From Thozetella sp. PMI_491 (taxonomy: Eukaryota; Ascomycota; Sordariomycetes; Chaetosphaeriales; Chaetosphaeriaceae): 64,000 nucleotides of DNA. The stretch is taken from positions 269,244-333,243 of the forward strand of contig MU270025.1 of the NCBI GenBank assembly GCA_021432635.1. Direction: 5' to 3'. Below are positions 34,652 to 43,177 of the stretch, piece after piece. The position numbers and the translations under genes are program-made. Position 1 is the stretch's first letter, and the number at the start of each line of letters is the position of its first letter. Under the pieces are notes generated by a model. It worked only from the letters and a program-made list of their open reading frames with translations, was not told where the DNA came from and ran no database searches.

Positions 34652-35283
34652 GCAAGCAGAGAGACCCGCGCCCGCGCCCCATCGCCGTCCCCCCCGGCGC
34701 TTCCTCACCCGACCATTTTCCTCCACTTGCCACCAATTCCCTGTTTCTCCTCCTCCGCCAGGAAACCCGCATCCTTCCTCCTGTCCGTCCACATCGCCAG
34801 GTTCATCCACCCCGGGCGCACATTCATGGCCCTGCATCAAACCGCAATTCGGTCAAGATAGGGCGTTTTCTTGGGTGGAATTCGGTCTCGTCAGCCACCG
34901 CCCCTGGGCCACCATTCCGTCATCTGCCATCGTAGCCTCTCACCGGCGCCGACGCTTCCGATGTCAGCAACCTCCGCAACATCGAAGCATCATCGAAACC
35001 TTTGACCTAAAGACGGGCCCCCATCCCGAGGCGAGCCTTCCATCCCGCTTCCTTCCAACCCCTACACGCCTGCGACGGCCAATCGCTCTCAATTGCGTCC
35101 CACTCGTCCAACCGAGACTTGCAGCATTTGCATCCCACCTTTGCTCCACCGCTCGTCTCGCCCGTGCCTGCACGTGAGGGACCGACGACGCACTCTGTGC
35201 CGGCGGACGTGCGCAGCAGCTGAAGGGATCTAGCGACGATTTGAAGGGAAGGTAGAAAAAGAACAAGAAAAAATTAGAAAAAA

Positions 35284-36131
35284 ATGGGAGAAACAGAGCC
35301 CGTGGCAGCCAGCGCCCAGCCCGCCAAGGACGAGCAGGCGCTGCAGCAGCCCAAAGACGCTGTCCCAATGGAGAAGATGGACAAGAAAGAAGAGGAGGCA
35401 GGACAGAAGCCTGAGGGCGAGTCCACATTACCAGTCAGCAGCGAGGCAGGTGCTGCCCTGGCGACCACTTCGGCTCCCAAGGCGGAGACGTCTGCGGCCG
35501 CCTCTGCTGAGCCCTCGTCTGAGGACGCTCTGAAAGGGAAGGCGAAGGAGCAGGCTCTGGCCGACGCCTCCAAAGACGCAGAAGACGATTCACTAGAGAT
35601 TCAACCCTCGGCCCCGGCCGGAGCCGATGCCAACGCCCCGCCTGTCTGCAACATCACACTGCTCCTCCCGACCGGCGCAAGGCATCCTTACCGGATCGAC
35701 GAGAAGTATCTGTCGAAGCGGCAGGTCGACATCCCCGAGGCGAACGAGGCGGGCCACCCCGACCCGTTCAGCATCTCGGTCTACAAGCTGAAAGAGCTGA
35801 TTCTGCGCGAGTGGCGAGACGAGTGGGACAACAAGCCCGCCAGCCCAAGCAGCATTCGGCTGATTCACTTCGGAAAGCTGCTAGAGGACAAAGAACAACT
35901 GAAGAGTAGGTTGATATCCGGTCCACGGCGGTGCTCGGCGCGTGTGGGGCCATTTTTTTCTAATTTGAGTGTTTTTATCTTGCAGGGTACCAATTCAGCG
36001 CCGATAGCCCCAATGTGGTGCACATGTCCGTCAAGCCGGCCGAGATGCTGGAGGAGGATGAGGCCGGTAAGACCAGCGGGCGCGAGGGCCGGAGCCGTGA
36101 GGGCGGCGGCGGCTGCTGCGTGATCTTGTAG
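35284..36131 (+). CDS. UBL3/MUB-type prenylated ubiquitin-fold protein
   Basis: Exons 35284-35905 and 35986-36131 encode 255 residues (GTAGGT donor, TTGCAG acceptor, phase kept). The first about 115 residues are a disordered Glu/Ala/Lys-rich extension. A ubiquitin-like domain follows: NITLLLPTG, then a YLSKRQVD insertion, SVYKLKELILREWRDEW for the helix and IRLIHFGKLLEDKEQL for the Ile-His-x-Gly-Lys strand. The last residues are GGGGCCVIL. CVIL is a CaaX box for geranylgeranyl or farnesyl transfer, and the extra Cys before it can be palmitoylated. The same arrangement defines membrane-anchored ubiquitin-fold proteins (human UBL3, plant MUBs), which sit on membranes and affect protein sorting. 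There is no Gly-Gly for conjugation, so it is not a classical modifier. The A-rich leader right before the ATG suits good translation. Confidence 0.85.
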
Positions 36132-37140
36132 TCCAGGGACTCGAGAGGAGCGCGCCCAACCGGCGAGGTTGGCCTGTGTGGATAGACGTCGGCACGGCAA
36201 AACTTGGACGTCCTCTCCGGGGTGTTCAGGATGCGGAATGCGGCCGGGAGTCAGACGGCAGAGATTTAGACGAGAGGACTCGGGCGCCTGGAAACGGGGA
36301 GGGTGTCGCCGAGGACCAGCATCGTGACGGGGGCCCAGTGGGGGAGTTCAGGGCCTCCCTACACGACATTCGCATGCATCATCGGCAGGAGTGGGTAGTG
36401 TGGCGACTCATGAGAGGCTCTCTTTTTTGTTAATGTCTATAGGAGGGGCGAGGGATGGCTCTGTTGGCGTATAGTGTCACTTGTATCTTGTTATCTGCTT
36501 TCCAGGGATACAGCGAGGGCGCGGGGACCTTTCAACCCCGTTATGGTCATCATTACGAACACGATACTCTCCTAGGCTCGAGTGCGTTTTTTGCAGGAGT
36601 ACATGTGAGGTACATGTGTTAGTGAGATCCTAGGGCCAGGGCGATACGGCAAGTCTCCATCCGACATCTGACAACCAAGGGAACAAAGGGCGACAGAGTC
36701 GAGTGTTGTCTAGATGGGATTGTCTACGGGGAAGAAGAGGGCCGACCAAGCCGGACCCTCCGAAGACGAGCAGAAGGGGACACCTGGCCAGCTCGGCCTG
36801 CAGTAGCCGCCTTCGACCATGCCCAGATGCGGTCACAAGTTTCCACCAGTTTGCATTCCTGCCTAGCCTGCTGGCTGCGGATCCTCCACTCCGTTAAGGC
36901 AAAGAAAGCATCCGTCTCATGGGCAAGACACTCCGGCGATAGCGGCGGGCTCTAGGGGTGTGGTCAATGCAATCATCTATGCAGAGAGCCGTATCGTACA
37001 TTTCCATGCTGATGCTACATGAGCGGAGCGCATACGCGCACTCGGGAATGCCGAACTCTAGCATGCCATCATCTTGTTCCCGGCCGATGCCCAGCAACTA
37101 AACGCCATTCCGGACCCCTCCCTTCTCATCTGTCTAGGGC
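36132..37140. other. convergent 3' region between the ubiquitin-fold gene and UMP1
   Basis: About 1 kb between two stop codons. It contains the 3' UTRs and terminators of both genes. Several short frames are open but none shows conserved features. Confidence 0.5.
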
Positions 37141-37661
37141 CTAGATCTTGAGCTTCCGCTCCATCTCGTCATGTACGTGGATCGCGCCCCGCTGCTCCTC
37201 GCCCGTGAAGACGTCCTCCCACGTGACGCTCTCGTCCTTGCCCCGGAGAATGTCTTCGTGCACGCTGCCTGCGGCTCCGCCGCCCAGGGCCGCCGGCCGC
37301 CACTCGCCGTTCCGCGTGATCTTGAGCTCCATGCCGCGGCGGATGGGCTCTGCCATGCCGTACATGCGGCGCAGCGACTCCATCCGCATGTTCTCCTGCG
37401 TCGCCTCCCACGCCTTCAGCCGGGCCTCGAGGGGGTGTGCGCTGGCGGGCTTGTCGGCGTCCTGCGGGTTGGGGCCGACACCCGCGCGGAGGGTGTCGTG
37501 CAAGCCGGGGGCCGACGGAGCGCCCTTCTCGCGCGTGGCGATGTGGCTGAAGGAGGAGGCGTGCGACTCGGCGGGAACGAAGCGGAGAGACTGCGACGAG
37601 GGAGCAACAAGTGGTTAGCTAGTGACCGGCTGCGGATGCTATTTGTGGGCTTCCTCACCAT
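37141..37661 (-). CDS. UMP1: proteasome maturation factor UMP1
   Basis: Two coding exons: 37661-37659 holds only the ATG, and 37590-37141 carries the other 149 residues; the total of 150 matches the family. The intron begins GTGAGG directly after the ATG and ends GTCGCAG. The protein begins MSLRFVPAESHASSF. It contains LHDTLRAGVGPNP, then HPLEARLKAWEATQENMRMESLRRMYGMAEPIRRGMELKI, described here in two parts: the HPLE-LKAWE-TQ core (about residues 45-60) and the R-x-YG-x-PIR-x-ME segment (about 70-85). These are typical of UMP1/POMP. UMP1 sits inside half-proteasomes, guides beta-subunit assembly and is degraded as the first substrate. The gene shares a 417-bp promoter region with the ABC ATPase gene read the other way. 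Confidence 0.9.
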
Positions 37662-38078
37662 CTTGGCGGTAGATGCAGCTCAAATGAAGGTTATCGTGTC
37701 CTCCCGGTGAGAAATTTTGATAATATGCGGGCCGTTAGTCGTTGGGTTCCGCAGGTGTACTTGATTATGATGGTCCGGGGATGCGAGAGTGCAGAGGTGA
37801 GGTCGGCTGGAGGCTTGAACGAGGCGAATGAAGCTCCAAGGCTGCCAGAGCTTCGCGTCCATGGATTGCTGATGCCAAGCCAAGGCTACTGTTACGTAAT
37901 CCAGCCTCGAACAAGGGTCAAAGCGTGTAACCCTAACCCTCGCTTTGTGTCCGACATCGCCGCTACCATGACCGAGGATGATTGACATAGAGCTCCCTAC
38001 TTAGGAGCTTTGACTCATGATTGAGAAAGCCATGAGCGCGAGATTGCCGCAGCGCTTGCCCAGCACTCAATTGGAAAG
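37662..38078. promoter_or_regulatory. bidirectional promoter between UMP1 and the ABC ATPase, with a telobox
   Basis: Only 417 bp separate the two divergent start codons, so control elements are probably shared. A telomere-like double repeat is present at 37928-37940 (listed separately). No TATA box is obvious. Confidence 0.6.
37928..37940 (+). promoter_or_regulatory. telobox (TAACCCTAACCCT)
   Basis: Two CCCTAA units read on the plus strand lie about 140 bp upstream of the ABC ATPase start and about 270 bp upstream of the UMP1 start. In fungi and plants such short interstitial repeats bind Tbf1/TRF-like proteins in promoters of housekeeping genes. That role is inferred here from position. 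Confidence 0.5.
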
Positions 38079-40010
38079 ATGAACGGGCTCAGGGGTCATC
38101 CGCCCATAATACGCATTGCCAATGGCACTTTCTACCGGCATCACCCCAACGGGAACTCGGGACATGCAAACCCTCCCCTCTTCAGCAACCTGAGCTTCGA
38201 GCTCCCCTCCCAGAGCTCCAGTCCTCACAATTGGTGTGTTGTTGGGCCGTCGCTGTCAGGGAAGACCACGTTCCTCCAAATCCTGCGTGGCCAACACCTC
38301 TCCATCCCCCCCACCGCCAGGGCCTTCCCATATCTTGCCACGGACGCCGTCCCCAACCGGCTCCGGGCCCCGACCCAGGCGATTCGGTATGTGGGTTTCG
38401 ATGGTTCCGGCTCAGGAAGCGGTCTCGGCCCTGCTACGTCAGCGTATCTCTCGGCCAGATACGAATCCAGAAGGGAGAACACCGACTTCTCCCTCAGAGA
38501 TTTCCTTCTCGGCAACACAGAGCTGAACCCCTCCAACGTGCCCGTCGACGAGAAGATAGACTTGGCGCTTTTGAACCGGGTGGTAAAGGATCTCAGGCTC
38601 GAGAGCCTTCTAGATCTACCCGTGGCATTCCTCTCCAACGGACAGGGTCGTAGGGCCAGGATAGCGAGGGCGCTCCTCACTAGCCCCGAAGTGCTGCTAC
38701 TTGACGAACCCTTCATGGGCCTTGACCCTCCCACGGTGGCAGGTCTGAGCCCCCTTCTCAGTTCACTCTCGGAAAAGGCGAGCCCGCGCCTCGTCCTAAG
38801 CGCCAGGCCGCAGGACCCGTTGCCAGAATGGATCACGCACCTCGTTTACCTGCGGACAAACTGCCAGGTGAGCGCTATCGGCGAGAAGGGCAAGGTCCTA
38901 GACCAGCTCAGACAATACGTCCGCAGTGTATGGGCCGGTGCGTCGATCGAGGACAAGACAGTCCCCGTAGGTGCCCTAGCCGAGATGGGCAGGACCTTGA
39001 CGAGCAAGGGGATAGAAGGCGAGACCTTCATCGATGAAGCTGAGTCCAGTTCCCCGGACCAAATCTCAACTAGTGAGATTGATGCCGCCTCATCCCCTAC
39101 CGCTCTTGGCGAAGCTCTTGTGGAGATGGACGGCTGCAGAGTTCAGTACGGCGACAGGATTGCGCTGGGCAACTGGGTTGAAGAGAAGGACGGCAAATCC
39201 GTCAGCGGCCTCCACTGGACCGTCCGACGGGGGGAGAGATGGGGCGTCTTTGGCCCCAATGGTTCGGGCAAGACAACTATTGTCTCGCTGCTCTGTTCTG
39301 ACCACCCCCAGGCGTACTCGCTGCCCATCCGCCTCTTCGGCCGCAGCAGGCTTCCCGAGCCCGGTTCAGGCGAGCTACCTCTCACATTCTGGGATATACA
39401 GTCCCGTATCGGCCATTCCAGCCCCGAGATCCATCAGCACATGCCGCGCAGATTAACTATCCGCCAGGTCGTCGAGTCGGCCTGGGCAGATACGTTCTCG
39501 AGCAAACCAAAGCTAAACGACGTTGCGATAGCGCAGGTCGACACCACTCTCAAGCTCTTTGAACCCGAGTTGAACCCAATTCCGACACAATCACAGGAAT
39601 TGGGCTCGAATGATCTCTCGTGGGCAAGCGAGCACCTATTCGGGGGGCTCTCGTTCAGCGCCCAGCGTGTCCTCTTGTTCCTGCGCGCCTTGATCAAGCA
39701 TCCCGAAATCGTCGTCCTAGATGAGGCCTTCAGCGGTATGGACGAGGCCGTAAGGGACAAGTGCATGTCGTTCCTGGCCGACGGAGCAGCAGCCGATCCG
39801 TCCTCGGCCGGTTCCGTGAAGGTAGACGGCTTGCTGGACCACCAGGCCCTAATATGTATCAGTCACGTCAAGGAGGAGGTCCCCACGTGTGTGCGCGAGT
39901 GGCTGTGTCTGCCCGAGGCCAACACCGGGCTGCCGGCGCGGTTTGGAAAGCTCGCTGGCTCGTTGAAAACGGACGCGAGGCGGTGGAATGAAATTTGGGG
40001 AGCTGCATGA
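38079..40010 (+). CDS. soluble twin ABC ATPase (yeast YDR061W-like)
   Basis: A single exon of 643 residues with two ABC nucleotide-binding domains and no membrane segment. Domain 1 has Walker A GPSLSGKTT at 56-64, a signature LSNGQ at 185-189 and Walker B LLLDEP at 206-211. Domain 2 has Walker A GPNGSGKTT at 392-400, a degenerate signature LSFSAQ and Walker B VVLDEAF. The layout resembles bacterial ModF-like proteins and yeast YDR061W rather than ABC-F translation factors, whose signatures and linker differ. The cellular role of this family is not established; a mitochondrial or soluble regulatory ATPase is possible. The second signature motif lacks the usual GG, so the two sites may not be equivalent. 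It shares a short promoter region with UMP1. Confidence 0.85.
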   Translation: MNGLRGHPPIIRIANGTFYRHHPNGNSGHANPPLFSNLSFELPSQSSSPHNWCVVGPSLSGKTTFLQILRGQHLSIPPTARAFPYLATDAVPNRLRAPTQAIRYVGFDGSGSGSGLGPATSAYLSARYESRRENTDFSLRDFLLGNTELNPSNVPVDEKIDLALLNRVVKDLRLESLLDLPVAFLSNGQGRRARIARALLTSPEVLLLDEPFMGLDPPTVAGLSPLLSSLSEKASPRLVLSARPQDPLPEWITHLVYLRTNCQVSAIGEKGKVLDQLRQYVRSVWAGASIEDKTVPVGALAEMGRTLTSKGIEGETFIDEAESSSPDQISTSEIDAASSPTALGEALVEMDGCRVQYGDRIALGNWVEEKDGKSVSGLHWTVRRGERWGVFGPNGSGKTTIVSLLCSDHPQAYSLPIRLFGRSRLPEPGSGELPLTFWDIQSRIGHSSPEIHQHMPRRLTIRQVVESAWADTFSSKPKLNDVAIAQVDTTLKLFEPELNPIPTQSQELGSNDLSWASEHLFGGLSFSAQRVLLFLRALIKHPEIVVLDEAFSGMDEAVRDKCMSFLADGAAADPSSAGSVKVDGLLDHQALICISHVKEEVPTCVREWLCLPEANTGLPARFGKLAGSLKTDARRWNEIWGAA

Positions 40011-41370
40011 AGGCGCGGCTCGACCGCGACTGTCTATAGAAGAGAGCTGTCAAGATAAACATACCGGTCGAAACCGTTTGTAAATGATTACATATCCGCA
40101 CACTTCCTTGAGACTCCCAAGATGGGGAATTCCGTTCCAAATTAGCTTCTCGCCATTTTCAAGCTGCAGGTTGTATGAGTTTACATGACTCTTGTTTACT
40201 TCCCGAGGGTCGCCTAAACAACACCAGTTGCTCCTGCCGGATCTGAAATTTGGTGCCGCAACAAGCCGGACTTTGTGTCGCCAGATCTTTTTGTCACATA
40301 ACAGGCTTGAATGAGTTATTGATGTACCTATCAACGAGGTAAAGTCTCAAATCCACACTTCTATCATACTGAAGGCAAAGTTCGTAGGCCAACCTAATCG
40401 ATGCTCAACATCCTCACTCAAGACAGAACATTACGATCCGAGATATTGTAAAATAAATCGAGGTTTGTTTGAATAGATCATCAGTCACTTGTGACTATAT
40501 GCTCATCCGAGAGCTGTAGATCTGTGTCACCGGGCTCCGCTCCGCCGTCTCTGGTCCGATCCTAGCACGCCCTCGTCCGACCGATGTGAGTATCCGCAGA
40601 AGCAGCCAAAGAAATTCGGCTTCCGCTCCTCAGATCGGTACATGCGGCAACACTGGCACACATTAAGCGGGTCACTCTTGAAGAAATCACCGACCAGAGC
40701 TTGTTGCCTATTTCAGTCTCTCCCCTCGCCCTCGCCCTCAACACTCTTTCAACAACGCCTCCTTGACATCTGTCTCGACCTCTCTCATCGTCCACCCTTC
40801 GTTCTAGCTTTGCAATCTCTCACTGAAGATATCAAGACGATAATTTCTCTCTGCCCCTCATTCAACCCTCCGGTAAGCTGATCTGGTTTTCTTCCGCCTG
40901 TGTTGTATCTGCGCAGCTCTCCCATCTCCTGCCCTAGGCCAAATTTCAACCACAAACAACCAAGTGACCACGCGTCTCCTTCAAATTTACCAAGACCGCG
41001 AGTAAAATCTCTTCTACTGCTCTTCCGCAGCCCATCTCGCACTTCTCTCTCCATCATCCTCTACATCCCTGATTATCAACTAAACCTCTGACTCAAGATC
41101 ACTTCCCTATCACACCGAACAGCATATCGTAAGTATTTGTCGCTCCTCAGAGAATCTCAATCAGGAATTTTCTTACCCCCTTCGCTTTCTTGACCCGTTT
41201 GAGGCGTCGCGTGCTGTATTCTACTCAGAGCCCCCTACCTTTTCCCCAGCTTTCCACGGCTGGCAACTCACCTCTCAAAACCTCACAACCGTGGCTGCCT
41301 TTCCTCCCAAAGCTAACTTTGACCCTCCGATACAGACCTCTTTACTCTTGAAGGCATCAATTTCGTCAAA
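40011..41370. promoter_or_regulatory. promoter and long pyrimidine-rich leader of the GPI protein gene
   Basis: The left part should hold the terminator of the ABC gene. From about 40640 to 41370 the plus strand becomes rich in C and T (for example ctctcccctcgccctcgccc near 40718), a common feature of highly expressed fungal genes just before transcription start. Likely 5' UTR introns are 40873-40916 (short, weaker) and 41129-41335 (listed separately). Confidence 0.55.
41129..41335 (+). other. probable 5' UTR intron of the GPI protein gene
   Basis: A strong donor GTAAGTATT at 41129 pairs with the acceptor CGATACAG ending at 41335; a GCTAAC branch-point word precedes the acceptor by about 20 nt. 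It ends 35 bp before the start codon. Confidence 0.5.
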
Positions 41371-42381
41371 ATGAACTTCAAGTCCATCATTTTCATTGCC
41401 GTAGGCATTCTCGCCGCCGCTGTCGCGGCCGGCGAGGCGGCCGAGGCCTGTGGCGGCGCCAAAGCCCGTGATATCCATGGCCCCATCGTCATTGACAAGG
41501 TAATTACCCTCCAAACCCACCGTCGTTGTTCTGATTTCATGACGATTTACTAAACCCTGCCCGTCCAGATGGGTGTAGTCAAGCGTGATGAGCCTAGCTC
41601 GGGTGACGTGGTCACCATAACCTCGACCGTCACTGCCACAACTTACATCACCCTGGCTACCACTATCTCTGATGTGACTACCACCGAGACTATTGAGACT
41701 GTTGATTGCAGCCAGACTGAAGCCGCCACCACTTCTGGTACGGCTCCTGGCTACGAGTCCTCTGTCGTCTCGTCGGCTCCTGGCTCTATCACTAGTGAGA
41801 TCACCGCCGTCACTGAAACCAGCATCCCGACGACCCTAGTCACCGCCCCTTCCGAGACTTCGGTTCCCTCAGTTGCTAGTATCACTACCGAGACTGGCCC
41901 TGTCGTCTCCTCTGCATCCCAGCCTACTCCCACCGAGTACCCAGGCGGTAGCCAGTCTACTGGTGCTTCCACCTTCTCAGGCACCGAGTCGATCCCGGCC
42001 CAGTCCACCGCCACGGTCATCACCTCGACTTCTGTCAGCACCATCTCCATCGTGCTGAGCTCTGCCTCGGCTGTCCAGTCCTCTGGCACCGCGACCAATG
42101 GAGAATCGAGCATTGCTGAGACCACGACCGCGGAGACGGCCCCAACAGGGACTTCTGAGACTACTACGATGGGGACCACATCCCTCGCCTCCGTCTCTTC
42201 GGGCTCGTCGGTGATTTCTTCCGTCACCCACACGGTCTCTACCATCGCCACCACGGGCGTCCATACGACGAGCCACACTTCGAGTGCCGAGTCTGCAACC
42301 TCCACAGCCGGCGCGCCTGCCATGAAGCTTGGCAGTGGCATCTTGGGAGGTGTGGCGGCCGTCATGCTCGCCATGGCCTAG
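41371..42381 (+). CDS. Ser/Thr-rich GPI-anchored cell-surface protein
   Basis: Exons 41371-41499 and 41569-42381 encode 313 residues. The N-terminus is a signal peptide (MNFKSIIFIAVGILAAAVAAG). A long region made almost wholly of Ser, Thr, Val, Ala and Glu follows; it should be heavily O-mannosylated. The C-terminus AGAPAMKLGSGILGGVAAVMLAMA has a small-residue cleavage site, short spacer and hydrophobic tail, the pattern of a GPI anchor signal. Such proteins sit on the plasma membrane or are linked to wall glucan and influence adhesion or wall properties. No catalytic domain is visible. The pyrimidine-rich leader with probable 5' UTR introns suggests strong expression. Confidence 0.82.
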
Positions 42382-43177
42382 TCTCACCAACGACCATCCT
42401 CGTAATGCGGCACGTTGAGGGAAGCACAGCATCATCCAGCACTAGAGTCGTATCCTCCTCTGCCACGAGATATCTTCCGATCATCATTTCTTCTCTTCCA
42501 CGATTTGTTGCGAGGAAGAATATTTCTATCGGTCTTGGTACGGTCGACATGGACATATCTTTCCCTCGGATCTGGGTGAAGATTGAGGTGGTATTTGGTG
42601 GATAGCCGGCCTGGGAAGGCTCTTGTATTTGGGTTTGTGCAGTACCTCACTGCGCTGGAAAGGTTCTTTTTTGTCAGGCGATCTTTGCTATGGAGTTTGA
42701 GTTCCCGAAGGAGGGACTGAATCAAGAGTCGTATCGTGTTTAGGGCGTCATCAGGGAACCACTGCTTGCTCGGCTCAGGCTGTACATAGCTCGCTGGTAA
42801 CTGGACTTCATGGTCCCGCGAATAAGTAATTACAAAAGAGCCTTGTAGGAGTTCCTCGAGTGTGAACAATCAATCCGGTGAACACGTGTAGCAATGGTTT
42901 AGAAGACCTCCACCTACGGGACATCTGTCCATGAAACGACGCTGACAAGCAACTCTTTCGCCTTGATATGAACAAGCGCAATTTACGACCGCCACGTGCA
43001 AGCAAATTTCAAGGGCTTTGTGATAGTGAGCAGTTCACATCAGCGGTATCATAAATTAAGTGGTAGTGCTAAAGGTCAAACTTTTCTCATGCTCATACTC
43101 GTGACATCTATCTAGGTATGCAGAGATATTTTGACTCATAACCTCACGGGTCCCTCGCCACACATCGCGGTGGCTCA
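42382..43177. other. convergent 3' region between the GPI protein gene and the adaptin gene
   Basis: About 800 bp between two stop codons. A minus-strand frame of 145 codons at 42432-42869 has no recognisable features and lies where 3' UTRs are expected, so I do not call it a gene. Confidence 0.5.

Larger units (their letters stand above)
30110..35283. other. 5.2-kb stretch without a supported gene
   Basis: This is the longest gene-free interval in the window. Frames are short, overlapping and without protein-like composition. It includes AT-rich patches (31100-32600), a poly-T/TTTC tract near 33015-33045, and a C-rich zone (34300-34800) with a short tandem array. The last few hundred bases lead into the ubiquitin-fold gene and are probably its promoter and a long 5' leader, A-rich right before the ATG. 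A 58-codon frame at 31404-31580, just after a TATAAATA word, is treated as a weak lead under findings. I see no transposase, terminal repeats or RNA gene. Confidence 0.55.

Noticed and set aside
42432-42869. 145-codon minus-strand frame between convergent genes
   Set aside because: No conserved features; lies in expected 3' UTR sequence.
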